In this document: positions 53,552 to 64,000 of the stretch, one piece after another
Numbering within the stretch: position 1 is the stretch's first letter
Layout of the letters: every line of letters starts with the position of its first letter
Assembly: GCA_001953115.1 (NCBI GenBank)
Contig: LSSL01000185.1
Location: forward strand, 17,826-81,825
Direction of reading: 5' to 3'
DNA length: 64,000 nucleotides
Origin: Smittium mucronatum
Taxonomy: Eukaryota > Kickxellomycota > Harpellomycetes > Harpellales > Legeriomycetaceae
The notes under the pieces: model-generated
The model's input: the letters and a program-made list of their open reading frames with translations, nothing else
What the model was told of the DNA's origin: nothing
The model's database searches: none
Position numbers and translations under genes: made by a program

Positions 53552-55005
53552 GGAGAAATTACCGTAATGAAGTAAGATTAAACATTAAATGCTCGAAATA
53601 GATTAAATTTTTGATTAAATAGAAATAAATGGGGGATAAAGTTTTATTTTTGACCATTAAACAAATGAGTACAAATTTGTAGCTCTATAAAATCGAAAAG
53701 GCACTTTTATATTAAGTTTATTGTTAAAATTTTTAATTTTAAAAATTAAAATATTAGAAAAGATAAATACTTATATAACAAGCTTTTAGAAAAATGATTA
53801 CTTATTAAACAAATAAATGAGTTTTTTTGAAATAACTGAACGGATTAGAAAATTTGGTCTAAATTGGATAAAAAAAATCTTGTTAGTTTTTTTATACCAA
53901 TTACTATTAGCAATTTTTAGCTTAAATATAAGTTGGTTTTTAATGTTTTAATTTTTATCTAAGCACTTACAGAGTTTTAGACGACGATTTTTTGTGGATT
54001 ATCATCTTTTTGAATTAAAAATATCAAAATAAATTATAAGCTATCAAGTTTTAGTTTTTTTAAACCCTGTATTTTTTGGATTTTTTTATGTAAATATCAT
54101 TATTTATCTCTTATTGGTTTGTTTATTTGACTTTTTCAAGGTCATAGGATGTAATAAGCTTCTAGTTATTTTATTTAATTTTTACTCGCTATTAGAGTAT
54201 TTTTACGCATTAAACCGTGTTTTCAAAAGAAGTTACAACTGAACAACGAGAATGGAAAATTTTTGTGCAAATAAAATTATAATGATTTAATGATCTTTAA
54301 TAAATTGCAACTTTATACTTTTATTTTAACATGGATTGGCTCAAGACTTGATCATATTGGCTAAGTAACTTTTCCTGACCATTTTCTGACCATTTTTGTT
54401 TTTATTGATTTCATTTTAGTCTTTTACTTTCAAAATTACATTGTCTTTGAATAAATTAATATAAAATATCATTTTGGAATTAAAACCATATGACCAACGA
54501 ATTACTAAATTTCATCAAAAATATACCAGCGTAGATTAAATTTTGGCTATTTATGTTTCAAAATTAATAAATATAGTTTTTAAAGGGCTAAAAATGAATA
54601 TTTTAATCGAATTATTTATGCTTACTAACATCAAATTTTTTATTATTGACTGGATTGAAATGATCTTTCAAATTAAATATGTTTATAGGTTTTAATTTGA
54701 AAATCAGCACCGATTTCATAACTTTTTTTTATTTCATAATAACTGGGTTATTAAAAAGACTTAGGTTTTTAATGAAAATCCTAGGAAATTAACGAAAGAA
54801 ATTTTTTAGTATCAGAAATAAGTTTATTCAAAATGAAATCGAAATCATCAAAGAAAATTTGGATTTTTTAAATTAATCTTAATTAATGAATTAGGTTTAT
54901 TAAATAATTTTTAGACCAATAAATTCAAAAAAAAATCAAATACAAGTTTTTTTTCGAGTAATTTATACGCTAAATATACTTTATTATTAAAATTAATATA
55001 ATCAT
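53552..55005. mobile_element. Inverted-terminal-repeat element A, copy 1 (more decayed)
   Basis: It aligns in the same orientation with 57936-59411 over its whole length. Shared blocks include AGTTTTTTTA, CAGGTTTTAGTTTTTTTAAG or CAAGTTTTAGTTTTTTTAAA, AGCTTCTAGTTATTT, GGTCATA(G/T)GATG, and a distal TTTAGACCAATAAATTCAAA. The termini (left GAGAAATTACCGTAATGAAG, right ACTTTATTATTAAAATTAAT) are inverted relatives of each other, more diverged than in copy 2. No transposase frame survives. Confidence 0.8.
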
Positions 55006-57935
55006 ATTGTAACCTTTTATTTTCTTAATCTATTTTTAATAGTTGGCGGATAAAATTCTGTCAAGTTGGCCAATAACTGTCGAATTAGTAAAATATATAT
55101 CGTAATTTTAATCTAGCTCTTAATCTATTAAAGATCTGTAGAGACATAGTTCTACCTATTTAGGCATTTCTGGATTTAAAATAAGTCAAAAAAAATTAAG
55201 TCAATATGTTTAATTTCCATTTATGACTCATCTAGACAAAAATTGGTTTAATAATGATGTTCAAAATAGTTATGTTGGTGTATATAACTTTTTTTGATGA
55301 CCGATTTTAAAAAAATCTAAAAAATCTCTCCATAAGCGCAAATTTTCTCTTTTGAACATAGAAAGATTTACATAGACCTATTACTTGTAATTTTTTATAA
55401 ATCGCAATACTTCTTCTACTTCGGATTTAAAATTCTAAGAGCCCTAATTATTAATTTTTTCCAAAGCCAAAATTTTCGAAAGAATAATCTTCAATAAATT
55501 TTCTTTTTATAATTGAAAAACCTTTTACCTCTTCACCGAAAACTAGTAAAAATACAAGCCTACTGAAAATTATATGGAAAAATGACCAAATTGCTGAAGT
55601 TTTATGATAAGTTAAGTATTTCAAACTAATTAACTATCCAAATCAATCTTATTAAAATTTTATATGACATATATATATTTTAAAGCTAATGCGACATGAA
55701 AAATGCTTTATATGTCTAAAAAATGACAAAATCCAATAATCACTCATAAAATGTCTTTTTAGTGGTATCATTATTTCATAATTTGAATTTAATGTACATT
55801 AAATGATAATTATACATTGGTTTTAAGTTGCATATATTTAATAAAAATTAAATATTATAAAAGATGAAATTAAAATACTCAAAAAATTGAAATTTATTCC
55901 ATGATTCATATTTTAAAAAATTAGGTTTTTTTTATTCGAACGAAAATAAAGTATTTAAAATTTTTTTTCTGTTAATCCATTTCAAAATTTTGGTTTTTGG
56001 TTACCTTTTTTGGTCTTCCTGCTTTTCAAACATCCTATAATAATGTTACACATAGAATATTGATGGGTTTATATAACTAAAAACCGAGTGTGCATGACAG
56101 CACTTTTTTGTTTTCAAAAAGCTTTTTATGAGCAAAATTTTTTTTTTCCAAATATTAAATCAAATTCTGCAAACTATAAAACTTAATATTAAAATATATT
56201 AACAATCAGTGAAGCCTGTTCAAACTACAGCTTCCAATTGATACCTTAATTTGGATTTTTCTCTCGAGACTTAATTCCTTATCTATAACAAGATATATCT
56301 TGAAATGTACATCCTCTGAATTTGATAAGAGCCAAGTTTTTGAGTTTTTAAGCAGAACTATTTCATTGTTGTCAATCTTTTCAAATTCTGGTTAGTACCA
56401 GTCTACATAATTCTAAGCTCCTTAACAGAGATTTTTAAAAAAAATAAAAAAATAATTTTGTTTTAACTTTTATATTGGCCTTTTAAGGTTCTATTGAATC
56501 TTTCTAAACAGTAATTTGTCGGTGGGAAAGACAAAATATCTCTTCATACCAGAGATAATTTTTTCTGAAAAAAATGTTCATTTACTTTTATAATCTTCAC
56601 CTCCATTTATCCAAATTTTCTCCATTATATTATAAATAAATTGTTTTTATTTTGAATTAAATTAGTTGTTTGCATAATTGAAGCTTGATAAAATCGTTAT
56701 ATATCCAATTTCTAATTGTTTCATCTAAACCCTATATCTATTTCATCATTTTTTTGAAAATATGGAGCTAAAAGTGTATTTTTTTCATCTTCGGGTGAAC
56801 TATATTAACAGCATCTGAAATCTAAGGACGCCTATCCTGCTAAGAATTTCTTTATCCCCCCCCCCCCAAAAATCCTATTCATATCTTTTTTTTAAAGTTT
56901 TCAGAATCCAAATATAAGACTCAGCAGAATCTTTTCTTATAGCAGATATCGAAACGTAATTAAATTTCATTCGAATAAAAGATATACCGGCTATTATAAC
57001 AGGATAATTATTCTCGACTAATTTAAAATTAAAAAATATATACATATTTTTAGACATAGATAAAAGCATTAATCCATATTTAGAGGTTATGAGTGCTTTT
57101 ATATTTGATTTTTCGCTTGAATAACTATCTAAATAGGGCTCATTGATTAGTTCGTTTTATTTAATATTTCATAAATATTAATAAATTCGTCTAAAGTTGG
57201 GCGGTTGCTATATATATATATATTCGTTTTTAAAATGATTGTTAATGTTTTTATTCAAACTGATCTGATTTTTCTTTCCAATATTTTCTTTATATCGCTA
57301 TATTATAAAAAAGATTATCTAAGCTCTAATATAACATCCTTGAAGTTTTTGGATAAATATCTAACGCATTTTAAATGATGTTATTTTGGGAAAATCTTAT
57401 TCTTCCACCATCATAATGCTCCCAAATTTTTATCTTTCTAAGTCAGATGCAATTTTTTAATTTTATACACAGCGAATTGTAGATTTGTGGTTTTTTAAAT
57501 TTTTTATTTTCCAAAAGGGCGAGTAATTAGAAAAATTTTATTGATCTGAAATATCCAAATTTCATATAGAACCTTGCATTTTTAAGTTTTATAGAATTTT
57601 TTATATTAATTTCTTTTTATTTATATAATAAAGGAAAATTTCTTTTTAAACCCTTAAATACTCGAGTTTATACATATATTAGATAAAAAACCAACATTTC
57701 ACGTAGGTCTGAGCGTTATTAATATTATTAATATTAAACTTCTTTCAGATATTTTAAATATCATTAGATGGTTTTATTGATCTCATATCGATATATTTTT
57801 AATAAAAAATGACTAATTTAACATATTCTTGCATAAATTGACCTCTATTTGGAAAATCGACAGCCATATTAATAATTTTACTGTAATTTTACTAATTTGA
57901 TTTCTATTGGATAATTTATAATTTTTTTAAAATTA
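55006..57935. other. AT-rich desert between the two element A copies
   Basis: About 2.9 kb without recognised genes. It includes a run of twelve C at 56856-56867. The open frame 56875-57069 (minus, 64 codons) has no motif. Confidence 0.55.
56856..56867 (+). repeat. Poly-C tract (12 C)
   Basis: Twelve consecutive C in a surrounding of more than 75% A+T. Similar ten-C runs occur at 29279-29288 and 43092-43101. Exact length is error-prone in assemblies. Confidence 0.85.
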
Positions 57936-59411
57936 GAGAAATTATCGTAATAAAGTAGTTTAACGAATTAAAATTCGAAATAAGTAATATTTTTGAGTTA
58001 AATATAAATAAGTGGGAAATCAAATTTTATTTTTGATTAATTAATTAAATGAAGAAAAATTAATAAATAAAATTATCCATAAAATCAAAAGGTCGCTTTT
58101 ATATTAAATGTGGGGTTTAAAGTTTTCAAATACAGTAATGACATAAAAGAATAAATATAAAGTTTATGGAAAAATTAATTTGAAATATTTTCACTTATTA
58201 AATAATCTTAGGAGTTATTTTGATATAACTATATGGATTAGAGAATTCGATAAAAATTAAACTAAAAAAATCTTATCAGTTTTTTTAAACTAGTTATGAC
58301 TGGTAATTTTAGAAATACGATATAGCCGTTTTTATAAGTAATTCTTCTTATCATAATACTTGCTAATTAGTAGTCCATATTTTTTTTAGTGGATTTTCAT
58401 TCTTTGCAACTTAAAATATCCAATGGGATGCATACGCTAGCAGGTTTTAGTTTTTTTAAGCCCTAAAGTTTTTTAATCTGTTTATGCAGAATCCACTATT
58501 TAGCTTTTTAGCCTTTTCTATATTTAGCCCTTTCAGGGTCATATGATGTTTTGAGCTTCTAGTTATTTCATACTCATTCTCCATTAGATAATTTTATGAA
58601 TTAAACTAATTATAAATAATTATTTCTAATACATTTTTTAATTGGAAAAGAAAAAAGAAACATTTTTGTGCTGGTAGTACTAAACTTTTTAAATAAAAGA
58701 TAGTTAATTGCAACTTTATACTTTGGGTTTAAGATGAATTGGTTCTAGTATTACTTCTAATTGACCCACAAGTAGCTTCGCTTGACTTTTTTTTAATAAA
58801 TTCTGCTTTTGTTGATTTCTCCTTAGCCTTTTAATTTAAAAGTCTCATCATACTTAGAATAGATGAATCCAAAAACAAATTTTGGAGATTAAAATCGAGT
58901 ATCTAATAGAATATAACCTTTTATTAAAAGGAACCAAAGCAGTGTAAACTTTAGCTATTAATGATTACACAATTAAGCAATCTAGTTGTTAAGGAGATAA
59001 AAAAAGACCATTTTATTGGGATAATTTATTCTTATTGGATGTTATGCTCTTTCTATAAGCTGAATTGACAATATTTTGACTAATTAAATATCTTTTTGTA
59101 TTTTAATTCGAAAATAAGCATCGCTTTCATAAAAAGTGTGTATTTCATAGAAACTGAGTTTGTTCATAAAGCCTAGATTTTTAAAAAAACCATGAAGGAT
59201 TATCGGAAGATTTTTTTTTGATTTTAATGCTCAATTTTTCATAAATTGAATCAGAAATTAATAAAGAAAATACGAATTTGAATAATTAATCTCTAGTAAA
59301 AAATTAAGTTGATAAAAAAAAAAATTTAGACCAATAAATTCAAAATAACTTGAAAATATTACTTATTTCGAATATTTAATTCGTTAAATGTACTTTATTA
59401 CGATAATCTCT
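57936..59411. mobile_element. Inverted-terminal-repeat element A, copy 2 (better preserved)
   Basis: The left end, GAGAAATTATCGTAATAAAG followed by TTTAACGAATTAAAATTCG and AAATAAGTAATATT, is matched by the right end read in reverse complement (59363-59411): GAGATTATCGTAATAAAGTA, TTTAACGAATTAAATATTCG, AAATAAGTAATATT. That is a ~48-bp near-perfect terminal inverted repeat with two small indels, and weaker similarity extends further inward. Total length is 1.48 kb. The internal sequence has no long frame, so it is either non-autonomous or a degraded autonomous DNA transposon. The superfamily cannot be assigned. Confidence 0.85.
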
Positions 59412-59597
59412 CTATTTAACCATTTTTAATTGCTTTCCGACCAATTTTATCGATTTTTTTAATTTATTGGCTGAGTCATGTTTTTATTCACTAATTAAAA
59501 TTTAGAAAAGTTTTTTCTTGACGAAAAATAGATTTTCACGCGAGTTCTTAGATTCATAAAAAATGTGCATCATTTTAAGCAAAAGAATTTTTTAACC

Positions 59598-59730
59598 CTT
59601 TAATATCCCGGTGAACCGATTCCCTCGAGATATGGATCTACTAGAGCGGCAGATGGGAATTGGGTGAAAATTTTTTGAAAAATTTTCACTTTTTTTTAAT
59701 TAGTTTTTATAAATTTTTATCAATTTTAAA
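59598..59730 (+). mobile_element. LINE 3'-end fragment
   Basis: CCCTCGAGATATGGATC and CTAGAGCGGCAGATGGGAA match, in order, the reverse complement of the minus-strand LINE tail at 63320-63370 (CCTCGAGGCATGGAGC, CTAGAGCGGCAGAGGGGAG). Both run into a T/A-rich tail with AATTAGTTTTT. Only the 3' untranslated end remains, as expected for 5'-truncated LINE insertions. Confidence 0.8.
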
Positions 59731-60150
59731 ATAAATTTCCCGTAAAAAAACCCCCTCCTTTAATATTCATAAGATAAAGCCTCTTGTTGGTTATAAGAAT
59801 GACCCCACAGACCCAGAAAAAAATGTCTATTGGAATTAAAAAAAGGGTCCAATATAATGAAAAAAGGGGATCTGTTGCCATTGAAAAACATCCATTGGGA
59901 TGAAAAAAAAATCTGTTGAATTGGAACCCCTGTAATGATTCTTAACATGCGCCAATTAATGGATTTCTGATCTATTTAATTCCCAAATCAAATTTACCAC
60001 TAATTTTGTTTATTATATTTTATGCTAGTCAGATACTTTCTCTCTTCACAATAAAAAACACATATATCAAAATTTTTATGGTGATTTATTTTTTATGAAA
60101 TAGGGAGATTCCTTACTCTTTTCTTGATAAAATAAAGGATTTTATTTTTT
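59731..60150. other. Intergenic sequence between the LINE fragment and repeat R1 copy C
   Basis: It includes a purine-rich stretch at 59810-59930 with repeated AAAAAAA and GGGTCC/GGGGATC words; a 62-codon minus frame there has no motif. Nothing else is recognised. Confidence 0.4.
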
Positions 60151-60500
60151 TATCGAGTAATTTTATTGTAAGATGACGTCATTAAAAGCATTACTAAAAA
60201 AATATAAAAATAAATAAAAGACGTATAGAAAAGACTATTATCCTAGCTACAATAAACATCTCTGCTGGACTACTGGCTGGGTGCCTACGGATAAAAGGTT
60301 CAATCTATCAACCGAAATACTGCCCCTGACATTGCTTCTGGTAGGTCATGAATGAGAATAAATGCAGTCAAGAATTAAGCTCTTTTTCAACAAAAAATAG
60401 TTCATTAAAGGCTATTTATATCCAAATCAGAGCCAACTTCTAACAGGATTGATAAAATTAGGCACCTATGCAATAGTGGTATTGATAGGCATGGATTTCC
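60151..60500 (+). repeat. Dispersed repeat R1, copy C
   Basis: Same landmark order as copy A: ATTTTATTGTAAGATGACGT, AAAAGACTATTATCCTAGCT, CTGCTGGACTACTGGCTGGG, TGCCTACGG, TGACATTGCTTCTGGTAGG, TTCATTAAAGGC, then TCAGAGCCAACTTCTAACAG. The plus-strand text SEPTSNRIDKIR and GIDRHGF is shared with copy A. Sequence downstream to about 60670 is also less AT-rich and may belong to the same, longer element. Confidence 0.85.
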
Positions 60501-61001
60501 TACAATTTTTGTTGGAAGATGATATCCATATGACTGTTGATGACCGGGCTTGGGCACTAAGATATGTTTCAGTTGTGCTATTAGATCGGCTCCTCCTATT
60601 TTGGGGTGGCCTTCTTCTGAAATCACTGTCCTTAAAATCACTGTGCACCTTCTTAACCCTCCCATTCAATAATTATACTAAGTTATGTAAAATTTTAGTA
60701 TATTGTACTAGGAAAATACACTACTTATGCCTTCTGAGTCGTTTTAAGATATTCACTCTTAGGAGCATATAAAACCTCACCGATAAAATTAAATATGTAT
60801 AATTTATTTTAAAAGCGATTTATCTAATAAAAATTCCATTTAATATTAAATTGGTCTGATTGTGTAGAATTTATCCTTTTTATATAAAAATTGACCAACT
60901 GGACTCATTTTTACAGATTTACTGGCTTGAAAATAAGGCCTAAACATTAAAAAGCTTTTGGTAAAATTCACAGAAATAGATGTTTTTTATTAATATAAGT
61001 G
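60501..61001. other. Sequence between repeat R1 copy C and the lipase pseudogene
   Basis: The first 170 bp continue with raised GC content after R1 copy C and may be the rest of that element. From 60680 the sequence is AT-rich. No gene recognised; the overlapping frames at 60405-60772 on both strands look like repeat-derived text. Confidence 0.4.
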
Positions 61002-62255
61002 TCAAAAGCAATATGTTAGTTCAAATCTCAGCTTGTCACAATCTCGGCAATCAATTTTGGGTTTACAAATTGGTAATCTATGTTTTATATCTCCATATTT
61101 CTCCAAAAAATTTGATATTACATAATCCAGTTGATGATAATACAAACCTTTCTCAAGTCTGAGATCATTTACTGTATCTAAAACGCATTTATTTTAAAAG
61201 TGGCATTTTGAATCTATATTATACCCATCTAACTGACATAAACTGTCTGAAACTACACAATCTCCAATATATATAGGGTCTGCTGTGTGTCTAACGTGCC
61301 AAATAGAAAGTCTCTTGTAAAAATTTGAAGATGGTGTGAGAAATCCCAATATAGTTGCCGCTAATTGGTCCCCTGGTGCCTCAAATGAAACGGCTGGTAC
61401 TCCAAGAAATAACCCTGCCAAAGTAGCTATTGATCCGCCAAAAGAATGTCCAGTTAAAGCAATGTATGAATCAGGATATCTCAATATAACGTCAATTATT
61501 ATATCCAATTCTGGTGGTATATATGATCTATCACCTAAGATTTTCTCTAGTAAACAATTCTGATTACAAACATTGTTGGCCATTTTTCAATCACATGAGC
61601 TGTTAAAAAAAAACCTTTTTCACCGCAAAAACACGAGAATAAAATACTATCCTAATTCATTTAAAAAAATTAGAATATTTTTAAATATTAACCATGGAAT
61701 AAAATTTATATGCTAAAATATATAATTTACATTGAATTTATCCTTATTGATCGTTTGAAGGTTCACATTGCAAACTAAAGTAATTGAAGTTCCTTTAAAT
61801 GCTATTACCATCACTCTATTTTGTTTTGATGTATATATTTGATCTTTCAGGCCGACGGAATACCACCCTTTACTTTTACTGTCCCAATCATCAATTACAT
61901 GTACCCAATATTTTCCTTTTTTTGGATGATAACCGTTGACGCACATCTTGGCTAATTCTATCATCGTTTTTTTATCAGACAGGTCTGGTAATAGTATTCC
62001 ATTAGTATTTTTATATTTTGATATATTCTTATTTAAATATTCGGAATCAACGCGAGTATCATGGTCATACAAGGTAAGTTTTTTTTCAGAATTATTTTTA
62101 ACACTAGAATTAGGCTTCCAAAAACTCATTCTTTGCTCTATCTCAGATCTAATGAAGTCATCCCTCTTAGAGTAAAGCTTCTTAATTTTTTCTTCTAGCA
62201 GAGAAAATTTCTTTAATTTATTTGCATTATCATTAATAAATTTAGGAGTAAACAT
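61002..62255 (-). pseudogene. ATG15-like class 3 lipase, disrupted
   Basis: Atg15 is the vacuolar phospholipase that breaks down autophagic bodies. Minus-strand segments match it in order. At 62255-61713: LLPDLSDKKTMIELAKM, DDWDSKSKGWYSVGLKDQIY and VMVIAFKGTS. At 61583-61194: the nucleophile elbow ALTGHSFGGSIATLAG, VPAVSFEAPGDQLAA, then HTADPIYIGDC (acid residue) and CHF. An in-frame TAA at 61194-61196 follows, yet the same frame continues to 61002 with Atg15 C-terminal text (CVLDTVNDL, LPICKPKIDCRDC). Between 61584 and 61712 the expected Cys-rich piece (FSCFCGEK, then AHVIEKW) appears in another frame, so an intron plus a frameshift, or two frameshifts, separate the parts. No signal anchor was identified. 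It is most likely a pseudogene, but sequencing error or unrecognised introns could explain part of the damage. Confidence 0.75.
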
Positions 62256-62377
62256 AAAATAATCGTTGATTTTTTCGTATACTTTTGCACTAGCGGTGTT
62301 ATTATTCTTCCCTTTTATGTAATTCTTTTTAAAAGCTTTAATTTATATCGATCTTGATTTGACACGCTAGATCCAGA

Positions 62378-62797
62378 TCATGCTTTTAAATCTTTAGGGA
62401 TGGAATACCTTCTAATTCCCGTCACTCTACTAATATTTGGCTCAAATTTTTTTTCTCCATTTGATTTAATGTGAATTTTTAGTAAGTTTTTCTTGTGGTT
62501 TTCAAAAAATTTAAGTCCATTTAATTCCCCATTTATTGTATTGAAACTATTTTTGAATTCACCAAATTCATCAAAAACTTTTTGAAAAGAAAAATTACTA
62601 TTTTCACTTATATTATGCAACACAGTCTTTTGGCTTATATTTCGGAACTCGAATCTTTCTGTAGTATTATTACTTATATGTGTTCTTTCTAAATAAACTA
62701 TTCCATAGATTTTATAAAGTATAAATTCTGTTGTTGAGGATTCAGGATAGAATCTATTAGGAGAAGGGTTTAATATATGATATGATTCATTAAAAAG
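62378..62797 (-). pseudogene. Open stretch upstream of the lipase, possibly its N-terminal part
   Basis: A 140-codon frame on the same strand just upstream of the lipase segment, first ATG at 62623. Text includes RFEFRNISQKTVLHN and ISRVTGIRRYSIPKDLKA. No domain is recognised. Its position and strand fit the variable N-terminal region of an Atg15-like protein, but no signature confirms it. The join to the next segment would need an intron or a frameshift around 62256-62377. Confidence 0.35.
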
Positions 62798-63289
62798 TTA
62801 TCGGCTTTTATTGGTTTCATCTTTTTTTTCTTTCTGATTGAACCTCTTTACTTTGGAAAACATACTCATAAACCTCAACCAAGCTTAAATTTATTTCATC
62901 AAATAAATTATCTTTTTTTAATATATTCATATTTCTTGATGACACCAGCTCAGTATTTGAATCCAAACCCGCAAATTATAACAGAAAGCCGTTTGAAAAA
63001 ACATCAAAATTGTAATAATATGCAATTAACTCAAATGTAGGTTTGATGAATGATACATATTTAACGAAATTAAGTTTTTACTGATTTTAAGAGCCAAAAA
63101 GAGTTTTAGTTTTAACTCCTAGTAATCCTTGATCATTTTAAATTTTATTTCCTTAAAATTTAATTTTCAATCTTTTTATTCAGTCTAAAATATCAGATTT
63201 TTGGATTTGATCAATTATTCCTATGATTTATATTTTGAGCCTGTTTTTTTTTTACGAAAGATTTATTTTAAAGTTAATAAAAAGTTAAA
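62798..63289. other. AT-rich sequence between the lipase remnant and the right-hand LINE
   Basis: A minus-strand open stretch near 62960-62830 reads DNLFDEINLSLVEVYEYVF and might be a further upstream exon or fragment of the lipase gene; it is unsupported otherwise. The rest is AT-rich without features. Confidence 0.35.
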
Positions 63290-63934
63290 AAAACTAATTT
63301 AAAAAAATTAAAAAAATTAATCCCAGCTCCCCTCTGCCGCTCTAGCAGCTCCATGCCTCGAGGACATTGGTTCAAGGGTGCTGGCAAATCACTTAAACTC
63401 TGAAACTTAAGTGTTCGTGGCACGCAGATGCCAATCAGGAATTTGGCTGTTTACAACACAAATTAAAAATCGGTGATGTCAGCTTGTATCTGGCTTTAAG
63501 TTTGTTTAGGCTCCCCCCCAAGGAGTTTTCCAACTATCCCCAACCGGGATTCATTGAAATTAGAAAGTTGGTTTTTTATGTCCGAGCGGATCGGTGATGG
63601 TATGAACCGGACGATCGTTTCATTTCGCTGTATGTCCCATCGGGAGCAATTTAATAAGATGTGGTCGACAGTTTCGGGCACATCGATTTTGCAGAAGGGT
63701 CAATTTTTTTTAAATTTTTCATCTAAAAACTTCATATTTGATAGTCGCTGGACGGTCCGGAAGGTCCCCATTCGCATTTTCCCAATGTCCTGGAGGCCAA
63801 GTTTCAGGCCAGGGTACAGCAGCTGAAGATTGGTCCAGTTTCCTTTTCCGCCGATTTTTCGGTCCACCGTCCACTGGTGGATTTTTGACCGGTTATTTTT
63901 ATTTTTCCTGTCGACTATGGTGATGGTGGTTTCA
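63290..63934 (-). mobile_element. 3' part of a second LINE copy
   Basis: Read on the minus strand: KGNWTNLQLLYPGLKLGLQD, IGKMRMGTFRTVQR, then PETVDHILLNCSRWDIQR and GKLLGGEPKQ. The first LINE in this window has YPEQKFILQDMEKMR, SETVDYILLECNRWHS and GKLLGDEPKQ in the same order, so both are copies of one family. The knuckle has the form ETxxHxxxxC. Translation is broken by a stop between the LQD block and the knuckle. After the coding end come CAGCACCCTTGAACCAATG and the CCTCGAGG...CTAGAGCGGC tail. The copy is cut at about 63934 by repeat R1. Confidence 0.85.
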
Positions 63935-64000
63935 CATAGAAAAGACTATTATCCTAAATACAATAAGCTCCTCTGCCGGACTACCGGCTGCGTACCTACG
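63935..64000 (+). repeat. Dispersed repeat R1, copy D (cut by the window edge)
   Basis: TAGAAAAGACTATTATCCTA, ACAATAAGCTCCTCTGCCGG and TACCGGCTGCGTACCTACG match the middle of copies A and C. The R1 5' part (TATCACGGAATTTTATTG to the AAAAGA block) is missing, so this copy starts inside the unit or marks a true internal junction. It continues beyond the window. Confidence 0.85.

Noticed and set aside
60405..60772. Overlapping frames of 86 and 107 codons on opposite strands
   Set aside because: They derive from repeat R1 copy C and its continuation; similar text in copy A shows a repeat origin rather than a host gene.
61014..61040. GTTCAAATCTC, resembling a tRNA B box
   Set aside because: No matching A box, acceptor stem or cloverleaf; the position falls in the C-terminal coding remnant of the lipase.
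1..64000. CRISPR array, bacterial operon or phage features
   Set aside because: No regularly spaced direct repeats with unique spacers; spliced eukaryotic genes and LINEs show this is fungal nuclear DNA.

Overview
The window looks like nuclear DNA from a very AT-rich, intron-bearing fungus, probably an early-diverging (zygomycete-type) lineage. The evidence is five conserved fungal genes with short spliceosomal introns (63-152 bp, GT...AG, T-rich acceptors), the standard genetic code, and decayed non-LTR retrotransposons. The lineage is inference; species cannot be fixed from the sequence.

Layout. 1-4345: an old LINE (APE endonuclease, reverse transcriptase and C-terminal zinc-knuckle remnants). 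5629-10087: a convergent pair, an AP180/CALM ANTH-domain endocytic adaptor (+) and the CBF5/dyskerin pseudouridine synthase (-). 10088-27990: an AT-rich gene desert containing a 407-bp N gap that is almost certainly an assembly artefact, because a perfect 136-bp duplication flanks it. 27991-29601: a more mixed-composition stretch ending in a pyrimidine-rich leader. 29602-41956: a Tea1/Kel1-type kelch plus coiled-coil polarity protein (+), the peroxin PEX1 (+), and the TORC2 subunit SIN1/AVO1 (-), the last two convergent. 41957-61001: a second AT-rich desert made largely of decayed repeats. It holds a ~1.46-kb inverted-terminal-repeat element in two diverged copies, two other inverted-repeat elements, and a ~350-bp dispersed repeat with three copies here and a fourth at the right edge. 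61002-62797: a broken ATG15-like lipase. 63290-64000: the 3' end of a second LINE copy on the minus strand, bounded by the dispersed repeat.

The five intact genes are housekeeping genes for different processes: clathrin endocytosis, H/ACA snoRNP function, cell-end polarity, peroxisomal receptor recycling and TORC2 signalling. They do not form a functional cluster. All exon structures were worked out by hand from splice signals, reading phase and family continuity.

The least explained part is the repeat landscape. At least three inverted-repeat element types, one with arms built of ~21-bp tandem units, sit inside DNA so AT-rich that their ancestry is only just readable. I did not find a convincing new multi-gene system.
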